Assembly: GCA_028583605.1 (NCBI GenBank)
Contig: CM053328.1
Coordinates: forward strand, 10,404,782 to 10,468,781
Direction: 5' to 3'
DNA: 64,000 nt
From: Dastarcus helophoroides
Lineage: Eukaryota > Arthropoda > Insecta > Coleoptera > Bothrideridae
Positions 35,673 to 47,900 of this stretch are shown here, piece by piece; position 1 is the first letter of the stretch, and the number at the start of each line of letters is the position of its first letter. The notes under the pieces are model-generated. The model ran no database searches, was not told the origin of the DNA, and saw nothing but the letters and a program-made list of their open reading frames with translations. Made by a program: the position numbers and the translations under genes.

Positions 35673-36332
35673 GTGAGTGTTTTAAGTTTCATGTAGAGCA
35701 AATTCTGTATTTTGAAAAATTGCGCTTTGAAAAGTAGTTTTCGCAATTTTTGTGGTTCCGTACTTGATAACGAAAAACGGAATTTTTATAAGCTCACTCT
35801 AGTATATTTTCTCTATATTTTGCGTGAAAGGTCACAAATCAAACTTTCTTGACTAAATCAAAACTAAGAAAAACTTCAAAGTCTATTAAAAATGTTCTTT
35901 CGGGAAAAAGTTACCATTTCTGAGATGAGTTTTAGGGAAAAAATATCTAAATTTGAACTTTTAAACATAGAATATATAAAAGTTTAAAATGGAATCTTTT
36001 TTTTTCAAACGACAATTTAAAAACAGCTCCATAAATTTTGATTTGTGGTTTTTTAATTTGTACTTTTGAGGAAAAAGGTAAATTTCGAAGTAAAGCCTAT
36101 GGTTTGCATAAATAAAAATTCTTCAAATTTCAAATTAACTGGAAATTTCAAATTAACGCATAATTTCGAAAACAAGATTTTGAGTATAATCTAGATATTT
36201 TAGGAATAGCTAAAACAGTTATAAAAAAACACTTTGAAAATTTTTAGAAAAACATAAATAGTTGATGTCGAAATTTTGGTAGAAAATCTAAACTGGAAGC
36301 TTGAATTTTTTTTATAAATTCGAAATTTCGTT
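35673..36332. repeat. A-rich intronic sequence and array
   Basis: This is the start of the long UBR3 intron. From about 35,800 it takes on the A-rich array character, which continues on the far side of the Mutator-like element. No gene was seen. Confidence 0.65.
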
Positions 36333-38630
36333 AAGGGGTAACACCTCTGTAACAGCCCAAAAAAACTTGTTTTTTTTGTCATTTTTTTTGGGTGGAAGGA
36401 AAGGTAATAAAATTATAATATTGAAGGAAGTTATTAAGCGTATATTTAAGTAACAAAATAGAAAAGTATTATAAAAAAATATTCAAAAATGACGGCACCA
36501 CGGCCATTTTCGCGAGGCACGTAGAATTTGAGGCGCTCTGCGGCACGCAGTGTAGCTGCTGCAAATTTGGATTTAGAAAAAAAAATAACAACACTTATCG
36601 TACATGCTTATAGCTAGAGAAATACGTAAGGGATTTTAAAAATATTGATTTTTGTGTGATTGGCGAGTATTTGAATTAAATCGTTAAATTTTCAACAAAA
36701 AAAAGATAATCATTTGTTAATAAATAATGATTAAATTAACTTATCGAAAATCCCCTGCGTATTTCTCTTCAAAATCTTATTTTAAAGATATTTTAACAAA
36801 TTCGAATGAAAAGAATAAAAATTGTTGGAGTTATGGTGCGTGCCGTTTTGAAAAATCGTGTTTCGAGAAAAAAGCATTTAAAGTTTTGAAATGCATTATA
36901 GACATGAAAAAATGTACAATTTGACAGTTTAATTTTTTTTACTATTAATCTGCTATCCCAGGACCATACAGCTGCCCTTCTTCCAGTTACACCAAGACTC
37001 TGAGCACTTCTCGTGCTGCGGATTTTCGTCGGTTGATAACTCATGAAATAAGGCTGTCCAGATTTCATTTTTCATATTTTCCAAGGAATCCGGCCAGGCC
37101 ATAATAAATCGTTAATTGATCAATTAATTTTGCAGTTAATTTACCTTTTCCTCCGAGGCCTTTAACTTTTTTTTTTCAGATTTCTCAATCGAGTGCCCAT
37201 TCTCTTTTGTACATGATCAATGCACTCTTTCTTTTGTGCTTAAAAATTTTCGTACGGATTTTTATCCATTATTCCTTTGAAGGTTTTGCTGTCACCATCA
37301 CCGATGTAGTTTGCGTATTTGAGACCGTGCAAAGTTTAGGATCGTTGGAACATCTCGACGACAGAGTCTACCTCCATCTTACCAGTTGAGCCTTCATGGT
37401 TCGCTTGACATTCATCGACGTGTTTTTTATATCATTCTTCATACTCACTTGTTTCCAATTTATTCTTCTAGTGCTCGCAAGACTTACAGTACTTTGACTT
37501 CACTTCAACATCGACGATTTTGCCTGTAAACCATCCAATCAATGAGGTGATTCCAAAAAGCGAAGAAAATTCGCGTTTCCTCCACGAGCCATCACCGGAA
37601 ACAGTTATCCCTTCAAGTTGTCCATCTTCTTCACTTTTCTTTTTCTCTTCTAGTGCTGCTTTCTTTATACTAGCCTCTCGCACGGTTGCTGTTGCGGTCG
37701 AAATCATATCCACTAATTTGTCGTAAAAAGATTGAAATATCGGTCGTGGCAATTCCATAAAAGCACAAAACTTTATTATTCCATTTAGTCCTATTCCTAG
37801 TAGTCGCATTGCTAACACGACGGTTACTTTCATGTGCATTTCGTATGAATTTACTACTTGGAATAACAGCTTCTGGACATTTCGGACAAACGATAACTAT
37901 TTTGAAGCCTAAGCCCCGAGGACTTCTTTCATGAAACTTGATGTCTGAATCACACGTTTTACACTTCACGTGTTGTGAAATGACAGAGAAAACGGCAACA
38001 AAATTTATAATTCTATAGCTTAATTCATAATTAATATCAAAATCTTCATCACTGACTTCTAATTTTTGCGCAGAAGCACTGACTCCTTTCGAATCAGTCT
38101 CATATCTATTCAACGGTCGTCTCGATGACGCGTTGCTCCGACGTCGCGTTGGATACGATTTTTTCGTACCTTTCTTGCCCTGTTACACTTTTGCATTACT
38201 CATTGTAACTTACAAGCACTCTGAAATTACAAATAAACTGTTAAAAATCAGCACTACACACAAAAATCGTGATTTCATGCGACGAAATTATGTCCTTTTT
38301 GTACACGTGTTGACTACACTAACGTACTATTGATTAGAAATGCTTCTACCTGAATATAAATGCTTTTTAATGACCTTTGTTAGTGTATTTGAGAAGATAG
38401 AAATCAAAAGGTAGGACATTAGGCTGTACCTTCCCAGCAGGTATTCATCTGACGCAGGTGTCGTTTCAGAGAAGTCCGACGCGCTTGGGAAAGAGCTTGA
38501 AATTACAAGAAAAAAAAAATACTTAGAGGTATGAAATATTTTTCCCCATATTTTAAAAGGTTCAAAGTATTTTTTAAGCCTAAAAAAAAATAATCGATTT
38601 TTTGAAAAATTTACAGTGGTGTTACCCCTT
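36333..38630 (-). mobile_element. Mutator-like DNA transposon, ~2.3 kb, with short inverted ends
   Basis: AAGGGGTAACACCTCTGTAA at the left is mirrored by TTACAGTGGTGTTACCCCTT at the right, 18 of 20 bases matching, and array sequence resumes outside both. The element contains a broken Mutator-like transposase gene on the - strand. I could not identify an 8-11 bp target duplication; TTAA/TTAT at the borders is not convincing. The parts outside the coding region are non-array DNA. Confidence 0.8.
36945..38203 (-). pseudogene. Broken Mutator-like (MULE-type) transposase
   Basis: The reading begins at an ATG at 38,203 but meets a stop after six codons. It then runs through FDINYELSYRIINFVAVFSV, a zinc-knuckle-like CKTCDSDIKF and SPRGLGFKIV. 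A frame change near 37,820 leads into LLGIGLNGIIKFCAFMELPR and ITVSGDGSWRKREFSSLFG. After a stop at 37,468 the same frame goes on with CQANHEGSTGKMEVDSVVEM, KYANYIGDGDSK and ECIDHVQKRMGTRLR, broken by further stops, to SESWCNWKKGSC near 36,960. These phrases are typical of the insect Mutator-like transposase domain. The C-terminal part is lost. Several stops and at least two frameshifts make it non-functional. Confidence 0.88.
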
Positions 38631-41546
38631 ATGTGTCGAGAAAATAAAAGTGGAAATTTTACAAAAAGAAAACAAAAATTATCAGTTGAAACTAGAATTT
38701 TATAAAAAAAACTTTAAGAAAATAATGGCATTAATTTTAAGAAATTCGGACTTAAAAACCTTTCAAAAAAAAAATAATCAAAATGTCTATGACAATGAGA
38801 ACTTTTAAGAAAAAGATAGAAATAAAAAGTGTTAAGTGGGAATTTAGGGGAAAACAGAAATTCTGAAAAGCAGCCTCTAAATTATATTTTAAAAGAAGCC
38901 AAAATTTTGTGTCAAAATCCGAAATTCTGAGGAAAAAGGTCAACATTTTGACACCGACCGAAAGTTTATTTTCAAATTTTCACTCCAAATTCCTAATGCC
39001 CAATTTCGGTGTTAACGTTTTTTTTCTCCAATTCTATCTTTAAAATCAGTTTAGGACACTTAGGCAAATGTTGGTTCTAGAAATTTGGAATTAAAACTTT
39101 AAATAAAAATGTCTTGGAGTTTAAAAAATAATTGTGCCCCACTGATTCACAATGTCACAATGATAACGTCTATACTGAAAAGGATGGAAGTTTGAAAATT
39201 TCAGAAAATTTGACAAAAGATTTCGATATTTCAAAAGCTGAAATTTGAATTAAATTTGGAACAAAAGTCCCAAATTCCCAAAATAGATTTTGAGAAAAAG
39301 TCGAACTTCGAGAAAAAAAAATCGAAATTTCGAGGTAATTCTAGTTTCGTGTAGAAAGGTTAACTATTCTTTATAGTGGACTCTTATGAATGATTTTTTT
39401 TATTATTAAATATTTTGATTATTAATTTTCATTAATAAAAATTTAAATATTTCCAAACTGTTTCGCAGAAATGTTAAATAAAATTAATAAACATAAAAAG
39501 GTGAAATTTCCAAATAAAGTCGAATTTTTCAAAAATATGTTTTCCAGAATTTTTACTCCTTTATTTAAATTTTGACTAGTAAATATTCTTGAAAGTTCCA
39601 ATGAGAAGTTTTCCCAAACTTTACAGAAATGTTAAATCTTGTGAAAAAATTCAAATTCCGGAAAAAGTCGAACTTCGAGAAAAAACTCAAAATTGCGAGA
39701 TAGTTCTAATTTCGAGCCAATTTCCAAAAAAGTCGAACTTCAAGAAGTCGAATTTTTCGAAAATATTTTTCTTGAAATTGTTGCTATTTCATTTAAATTT
39801 TAACTAGTTAATAATCTTAAAAGCTCCAATGAAAAGCTTTGTCGAAGTTTCTAAAAAAAATTAAATTTCGTGAAATACCAAATTTTGTGAAAAAAGCTAT
39901 TTCCAAAAAAGTCGAATTTCGAGAAAAAACAAATTTTACAAAAATATTGTATCTAAGTTTTTATTTTTTGTTTGAAAATTGCCTGATTTTTTTGTAGGGT
40001 TAGTATTTCAAGTACATTCTTCCAGAAATTAATAAAAAAATGTTTTTCACAAAATGTCACAAATTGATCTGATTTTGAGAAAACAAACGAAATTTGTGAA
40101 ATCTCAAGGAAAAATTGAAATTTGTAAAAATTGAAAATACCATATTTTGAGACAAGAGGTTGAAATTTCGGAAAAAAAAAGGCGAACAGTTGAAAATTTC
40201 GAGAAAAAATTTGAAATTTCGAACATCTTTCTCGAATTTTTCTGTAAGAGAAAATGCCAAAATTTGAGATAAAAGGCGAAATTTTGAAAAAAGTTGAATT
40301 TTCAGAAACAAGTTAAAATTTTCAGAATGTTAATTAAAAACAAATTTTCGAAAAAATGTAAAAATTGTCAAGGAATTTTGTGCAGAAAAGACGTTTATAA
40401 AATATTGGCATTAATTTTTTCAAAATCTCTTTTAGATACTCTAAATTACGATAAAAAAAGTCGGAATCAACCAAAATGTGCAAGAAAAGGCAAAATTGAA
40501 CTTTTTCGTAAAAAAGAAGATAAAGACAAAAAGCGTAAACTCTGAATTTAGGCGAAAAATGGAAATTTAAGAAAACAACCTTCAAATTTTTTAAAAAATT
40601 ATCAAATTAAAAGGAAGATAGGAGAAGACATTTCGAGATAAAACAAAAATTTTAGAAAACAGTAAGAATTGAAATTGAGATAAAATTTTGAACAACCGAA
40701 ATTTGAAATTTGCAAGAGAAAATAAAGCAGAAAACTGCCAAGCATATACTTTCTATGTATAATTATAATTATAAAGTTTTTTTTTAATTTAGACATTTAT
40801 ACTTTTAATTATCATTTAAGGGCTTAAACTTGAAATTTTGACAAACACATTGAAGATGCCAGATTAAAATTTTAGAAAAAAAAAAGAAAAACGAAAATTT
40901 AACAAGTTCTCTGAAGAAAACAATGCTGACATTTTGAGACAACGAAATTTCGAAAAAACTTTACATTTCTGGAAACAGTCTGAATGTCCGAATTAAAAGT
41001 AAAAGTAAAAGTAAAAATAGACAAATTAAAACAAAGAAATCGCAATTAAATAACATTCAAATTTGTAAAAACGTCTATTACAAGATTGCTGGAAAAATAC
41101 AAAATTTTGAATCATTAGTCGAAATTTCAGGTAAAAATAAAATTTCATAAGGAAACCTAAAAGTAAAAAGTATAAAAAAATGGAAATTTATTCTAAATAA
41201 CTGTTACAGTTTTCTCAAAGTTTCAAGCGAAAATTTTGAAAAAACCTCAAATGTTATAAAACATTTTTTCTTTAAATAGTGAGTTTTAATGGGAATTTTA
41301 GGGTAAAGGTGTTGAGTGAATTTGAAGAAATTGGGCGAAATTTTGATTTTCTCGAGGGATTTATAAAACAGTTTCAAATTTAAAATAAGATTCTTAGGAA
41401 AAGTGTGAAGTGTTGAAATTAAAGTCGATATTTCAAAACCAATTTTAGATTTCGAGTACGACTTGAAATTTTAGGAAAAAAATACAGAATGACAACTTAA
41501 ATTTTATAATTTAAGTAAAACACTAAATTTCGGGAATACCGCTATA
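38631..41546. repeat. A-rich array in UBR3 intron
   Basis: A GTCGAAATTT-type array with A-rich + strand and little higher-order order. It includes a short run of AAAAGT repeats at about 40,999-41,020. No coding sequence is supported; the open frames at 40,294-40,545 and elsewhere are array text. Confidence 0.75.
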
Positions 41547-41554
41547 ATATTAAG

Positions 41555-44500
41555 CAGGGTTCGAACCGGAACTGAACCCAAACCCAAAACAAACAAAAAC
41601 TGTTGTTTTCGCCGGAACGAAACCGAAAGAAAATATCGGTTTATTTCGGTTCGTCGAATTTATATACTTAAAATATTTTTTATTTTATATTTAACATTGG
41701 AATTTTTTTGGAAATTTCAATTTTTATTTCAAATTTGTACACAATTCCATGCAACTTTCATCTCATCTTCAACTCTCATTTCTGATTAGATTAGATTAGA
41801 AGCACACAATTTTCACATTTTCAACCCAAATAAAAATTTTAAGTTTTAACTTGAATCTTTTTGAAGATTTTCAACTTTTTCTTAAAATTTGGACTTTTAT
41901 CTGGAAATTACTCGAAATATTTCTTTTCTTCTTCTAAAATTTCGAGTTTAAATTGAAAAAAATTTCCTCTGTTGTATCTTTGGAATGAAGTAGTAGCATG
42001 TTTTTCATTGAAGCTAGAGAAACTCTGTTTTCCTTACAATTTTTTTGCAAATTCGAAAAAATTCTTTCTTTGACTTTCAATTTTCTTTTCTTAGTTTGAT
42101 ACCTCTATTTTTTGAAGTTATTAATCACATTTTCGATTTTTCGTAATTTTTTTTTCTTCAAATTTCACTTTGATTTTAGTATTTCAATTTTTTTTCGAAA
42201 TCCAAAATTTAAATTCCTGCTGCCGACTTCCTAAATCTTCCAAAAATTCCAAAATATGATTTTTTCTCAAAATTTTAGCTAAAATCTCGCAGTTTCAAAT
42301 TTAAGCTAAAAATTTTTAAATTTCAAGTCAAAATTTTAGCAAAAAATCATGATATTCCAATTTAAAGCCGGGATCTTGACATTGGGGTCGAAATTTTTAC
42401 AGTAAACTTGAAATGGTGACATGTTAGAAAATGTATCACTTAAAGTTGCGACAATTTTGCTTACGTTAAAATAGTAATTTTTATTCTGAAAGCTTTGATT
42501 TTTTCCTCAAGCCTCAAAACTGGGATTTGTTTAGAATTTAGAAGTCGAAATTGTGTCTTCTCTTAAATATTATGTAATTGCATTCGCTAAACCTCTGGTA
42601 TAAATTCGAAAATTTGGTCCTTTGCAAGTTCGACCCTTTGCTACTTGAACTTTTGTGTCAAAAATCTATTCTAAAAATATTAAATTTTTTCACAAATTTC
42701 ACAAAATTTCGTCTTTAAAATCGAAAATTTGTTGTTGATCTTAAAATTTTAATTTTTTTTATAGAAAATTGAACTTTAGAAATAATTTAAATTACACTTT
42801 TTGTGGAATTTTTTATTTTATTCTTAAAATTTACCTTTCCATTAAAAATTTCAAAATTTTTGCTCATAATGTTAGCAGAAGATAGATTTCAAAGACAAAA
42901 GTGCTAACTTGAATTTAAAAATTTTACGTTAATTTTTATTTTGAATATTTATATTCAGAATCTCGAAAAAGTATTCAAATTTCAAGAAAAAAGACAACAT
43001 TTTTGAAGAAGTCTAAATTTTGAGCAAAAAGAAACTTAATTTTGGACAAACGATTTATCAAAATTAATCCCAAAATTTCGAGTCCTGAAAATTCCTCTCT
43101 TTTAAAATTTGACCTTTTTTCAAGATTTTAGTTTTTTTTAAGATTTCGTTTTTTTTTTGAAGAATTCGACTCTTTCAATCTACCTATTTTCAAAATTCGA
43201 CTTTCTTAATTTCGAATTTTTTGAAAACTTTCAATTTTTGAAAATTTGGATCTTTTTTAGAAAATTTGGCGTTTTTTTGAAAAATTTAGATTTTCCCCGA
43301 AAATTTTGACTTTTTTGGAAAATGCTGACCTTTTTGAAAATTTCGTTTTTCATGACAGTTTTAGCTTCCTTCAAAATTTCGGCTATTTTGAAATTTCCAT
43401 ATATTCAAAATTTCGATATTCTTGAAGTTTTGTTTTTTTTTTGAGAATTTTGACGTTCGTTAAAAATCTCGACTTCGTTGAAAAATTATGAATTTATTTT
43501 AAAAATTTAAGACTTATTGGAAAATTTCGATTTTTTTGAAAATATTGGTTTTTTTCAAAACGGCGACTTTAGAAATGTTGAATATTTGAAAATCTCTATA
43601 TTTTTTGGAAATTTGACTCTTTTTTTGATATTTCGACCTTTTGAACGTTTAGTTTTTTGAAAATGTAGCTTTAAAAAATTCTTTATATAAGAATTTGGAC
43701 CTTTATTGAAAATCTAAACATTTTTTAAAATCCCCGACTTTTCAAAATTTCTCCATTTTCTAAAAATTATGAACTTTTCATAATTCTGACTTTCATTAAC
43801 AATTTTAATCGTTTAAGTTTTAAATTTCGAAATGTTGGCTCTAGACCTTTTTAGAATCTAAAAATTGAAACCTTTTTAAAAGTTTCGGCTCTCTTTAAAA
43901 ATGTCTAGCTTTGACTCTTAAATTTGGAATTTTTTTTGTAAATCTGAACCTATTATAGAAATTAAGAATTTGGACCTTTGTGAAAATTTGGTTTTTTAAC
44001 TTTCGACTTTTGAAAATTTCAACTTTCATTCAAAATTTCCCTTTTTAAAAATTTGACTTTTTTCAAGTATTTGATTTTTTTGAAGAATTCGACCTTTTTC
44101 AAACTATCTATTTTTAAATTCCACTTTTCCTTAATTTCGAATTTTTTGAAAACTTGTACTTTTAGAAAATTTGGAAATTTTTTAGAAAATTTGGCACTTT
44201 TTTGAGAAATTTCGATTTTTACGACAATTTCAACATCTTTCAAAATTTCAGCCTTTTTGAAAATTCCATGTATTCAAAATTGTGATTTTCTTGAAATTCT
44301 GATTTTTTGAAAGCTTAACCTTTCGTAAAGAATCTCGATTTATTGAAAAATTACGAATTCATTTTAAACTTTTTGACTTTCAAATTTTCGATTTTTTTGA
44401 AAATATGGACTTTTTTTCAAAACGGAGACTTTCAAAATATGAATGAATATTTGAAAATTTTTATATTTTTTTCAAAATTTCACTCCTTGATATTTTAACT

Positions 44501-46337
44501 TCGTAAACATTTTGTCTTTTCAAAAACTAGTTTTAAAATATTCTTTATTGGAAAATTTGGATCATTGTTGAAAATCATAACTTTTTTCTTAAATCTCTGA
44601 CTTTCAAAATTTCTCTATTTTCTAAAAATTAGGACCTTAGAACCTTTTGATAATTTCAAAAAAAGATCGGCTCTTTTTCGGAAATTTTGAATTTTTTGGA
44701 AAAATCCTTGTTTTTTAAAAAAAAACTTCATTTTTATGACAATTTCAGCTTCCTTCAAAATTTTGGCTATTTTGAAAGTTTCATCTATTCAAAGTTCTGA
44801 TTTTTTGAAAGCTTCGACTTTCGCTAAAAATCTCGACTTTATTGAAAGATTACGAATTAATTTTAAAATATTTTACTTCAACCTCGAAGCTTCGATTTTT
44901 TTTTGAAAATATGGAGATTTTTTAAAAAACGGCGCCTTTCGAAAAGTAGAATATTTGAAAAGTTCTATATTTTTTCAAACTTCGACTCTCTCTTTATATT
45001 TCGATTTGTTAAAAAGTTTGTCTTTTAAAAATATAGGTTTAAAAATTTTCTATTTAAACATTTAAACCTTTGTTGGACCTTTTTTTAAATATCCGAGTTT
45101 TTTTTTAAATCTCTTGAAAATTTTGATTTTCATGACAATTTCAACTTCCTTCAAAAGCTGGGCTTTTTTGAAAATCGTTTTCAAATTATCGACCTTTGTT
45201 AAAAACATCTATTTTTTTTGTGGAGCGGACTGGTCCTTGGTTATCTTCAAAAATTGAAATACAAATCTTGTCTGCGAAACCAAAAAAGATTAAAAAACTA
45301 TTCCAAATTTAAGTTAAATTTATATTTGTCAATTTCTTATAGTTCGTCTCAACTCATAATTTCGAGAAAAATGTCCATAATTAAAGAATTAAAGTCAACA
45401 TGTGGATAAAAAGGGTTAAGAGGTTGCTAGAGAAAGAGAGAGAGAAAGACTAAATTTTGTTTAAAGTCGAAATTTTAGAAAAATTAATAATGAAAAGTAC
45501 CTACAAGTTTAAATTTAAAACTTCAAAAGAAAAAAGTTAAAATATCGAAAAAAGCTAAATACATTAAACAAAACTTTCCAAAGATTTTACTTTTTCTATA
45601 AATTTTGAAGTTTTCAGCAACATTTCCAGGAACAAAATCGAATATTCGGGTTTAAAGTCAACACTGAATTAGGGTAGAAAATTTGAAAACTCCTTTTTGA
45701 AATAAATTTGAAGTTTTTTTTTTTGAAATTGTGGCTGGTCTTTTTTATTTTCGTTTATGTTTTTTAATTTGATCTTTTTAATCGACAGTTCTAGAAAACA
45801 CAGTCGAAATAGTAAAAATCGATTTTATTAGAAAAAGCGAATCTAAGTCAAAACTTCGATAGAGAACCAAAATTATGAAAGAAAGCAGTCTCTCAAATTT
45901 TCGATTTTAATCGCCAAAATTCGTATATTCTAGAAGTTTTCAACTCTATAATTTAGGATTTTTATGAAAATTCCTGTTTAAATTTGAAATATCTAAACCC
46001 GCAATTCCAATTTAGCTTTTTATAAACTTTTTTTCTTGAAATTTGAACTCAAATTGAACTAAAAACTCAGAGTTTCACCATGAAAATTTTAAACTTGAAA
46101 AATATAAAATATTTTCCTTCAATTTTAGGCAAGGTTGTAATGTTAAACTAAAAAAGACACCACATTTTCTAAATTATGCCCAAAAATCAATTTTTAAAGA
46201 CTTTTAAAAAACAAAAAATGAGTCACCTGGAACTGAACCGAAAACCGGAAAAAACCGTTATTTTTGTCGGAACGAAAACCGAAACTGAACCAATCTAATT
46301 TTTTTGCCGGAACGAAACATAGCGGTTCGAAGCCCTG
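41555..46337. mobile_element. hAT-B: non-autonomous hAT element, 4,783 bp, array-filled
   Basis: The left end CAGGGTTCGAACC and the right end GGTTCGAAGCCCTG are inverted. The 8-bp duplication ATATTAAG is exact on both sides (41,547-41,554 and 46,338-46,345). Subterminal GAAACCGAAA/CCGGAACGAAA-rich sequence matches hAT-A. The interior is T-rich array to about 45,200, then A-rich. About 42,205-42,430 is the reverse complement of hAT-A 20,735-20,945, including ACATTTTCTAACATGTCACC. So the two are related copies in opposite orientation. There is no transposase. Confidence 0.93.
45219..45305 (-). mobile_element. Short dispersed element, copy C (truncated), inside hAT-B
   Basis: GGAGCGGACTGGTCCTTGGT and AAAAAAGATTAAAAAAC match one end and the middle of the element at 12,973-13,111, in the same orientation. 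The end with the GATG and GAAACG motif is missing. It sits where the T-rich half of hAT-B turns into the A-rich half. Confidence 0.65.
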
Positions 46338-46345
46338 ATATTAAG

Positions 46346-47050
46346 CAACGAAATTTTGAATATAAAGTCAAAATTTGGGTTTTAAAACACTGAATTAGGA
46401 AAAATAAGAAAGTCACTTATCAACTGGAAATTTTGTAAAAAAAAGAATTAAATTTCAAGTAGGAAAAACTTAAAATTAATTAAATAAAAATTTCAGTTTT
46501 GACCTTCAAACTTTAAGAAGAGTTGGTATTTCTAGAAAAACTCGAAAATCGAAATTAATAAATTTTTCGAAATTTGAAGTTTAAATGATGGGAAATACGA
46601 TATAAATTTCAATTCTTAAGTCAAGTGTGAAATTTCGAAGTTAAAGTCGATATTTCGATTTTATAGAAGTGCCAATTTGGGAAAAAAATCAAACTTAAAA
46701 TTATTGAAAGAAAGAAATTTCGTAAACATTTGGGAAACGTTTGAAATAAAAATGTTTTAGAATTTTGATTTTGAAATCGAAATTTTAGAAGTTGCAATTT
46801 ATAAGAAACATTTTCAGTATCGAAAGCAACTCAAAATTTTGAAAAAAAATCTGATTTTAACTTGTCCTGAGGAACAAGATGAAGTTTTGAATTTACACTC
46901 GAAATGTCCTAAAAAATAGTCAAGTCGAAATTCCAGATTAGGTTAAATTCTTTGGGAAAAGTGTATTTTGAGTGTAAGTTGGAATGGGAAAGAAAGTAAA
47001 AATTGCACACTCGCAATTTTGAAGAAAAAAATCATCTAGAAAAACACCTT
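46346..47050. repeat. A-rich array to the right of hAT-B
   Basis: This continues the array interrupted by hAT-B and fades out near 47,050. From there to 47,300 the DNA is unremarkable. TTTCAG at 47,099-47,104 is not followed by a UBR3-like reading frame. Confidence 0.65.
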
Positions 47051-47313
47051 GCATTGTGTTCATGTTTTAATAGATTTGTCCTTACTTTATTTTCTCCCTT
47101 TCAGGTGGGAAAATTATTTTAACTAAAATTTCTTTCTGCTTTTGCGCAAAATTGTTTTGATTTATTTACCAATTGAATTTAATTTCTTTTAAGTTATCTC
47201 GACTTAGTCGTCCTTAAACATTTTTTAATTAGTTTACAGCTTTCAATAGTTTCCTCACACTAATGTGATCCCCAGGTGTCTAGAAAACAAAAGAAAATTA
47301 TAATCTTAAACGT

Positions 47314-47319
47314 TTTATT
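47314..47319 (-). promoter_or_regulatory. Polyadenylation signal AATAAA for the - strand gene
   Basis: AATAAA on the - strand lies about 240 bases downstream of the stop codon at 47,561-47,563, a normal 3' UTR distance. It marks the likely end of the transcript. Confidence 0.6.
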
Positions 47320-47560
47320 TTGCTAAACATTCCATTATTTAATTAATACATAGATAGTTTAACAAATGTGTCAAAAATACAGTAAAAAAAGATACAAAAA
47401 TAATTTTAACTATGAGAAGAAAAATGGCTATTCTAAACTAATTAATAGTCCAGCGGAAGTGTGCTTTTTGATATTGAACAAGACTAAATTTTCCATTATG
47501 TCAAAACATCACAGCATCTTTGTTCCAAGTAAAATAGTTAATAATACATCGAATCGATCA

Positions 47561-47900
47561 CTAGTTGATCTCGGGCTCAATTAAATCGTGCAAACTCTCT
47601 TCTTTCTTCCTCTCTGGAAACACCGGAACCAAATGCTCCGCGTAATCGTAGGTAATAATTTTAGGGGCTATAAACCCCCCAAAACCATCCTTCCCCTTAA
47701 AATAAATCCCGGCGCCACTCAACGGCACCGGTTGGACGCTGTCCACGGGTTGAGTATCCAAAAATGGTACGGTTGTTTGAGCCGCATCTCTTTCGAAGTC
47801 CGTATGGGTGAACTCGACGTATTGATCAGACCTTGACTTCATCTCCGAAGGGCTGGGGGTCCTGGTTGGGATATCCGGCGTTACCATGCGCACTTTGGTA
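47561..47900 (-). CDS. Exon 9: C-terminal tail and stop
   Basis: The exon follows a 46-bp intron (acceptor TAACTTTCAG). It encodes a Pro/Ser/Thr-rich tail (DIPTRTPSPSEMKSRSD), then GAGIYFKGKDGFGGFIAPKI and DYAEHLVPVFPERKK. It ends in EPEIN and a TAG stop at 47,561-47,563. Confidence 0.9.

Noticed and set aside
37520..37726. Open frame on the + strand
   Set aside because: It is antisense to the Mutator-like transposase pseudogene.
47090..47140. Possible further UBR3 exon after CCCTTTCAG
   Set aside because: The sequence after the AG has no UBR3-like reading and soon becomes AT-rich with stops.
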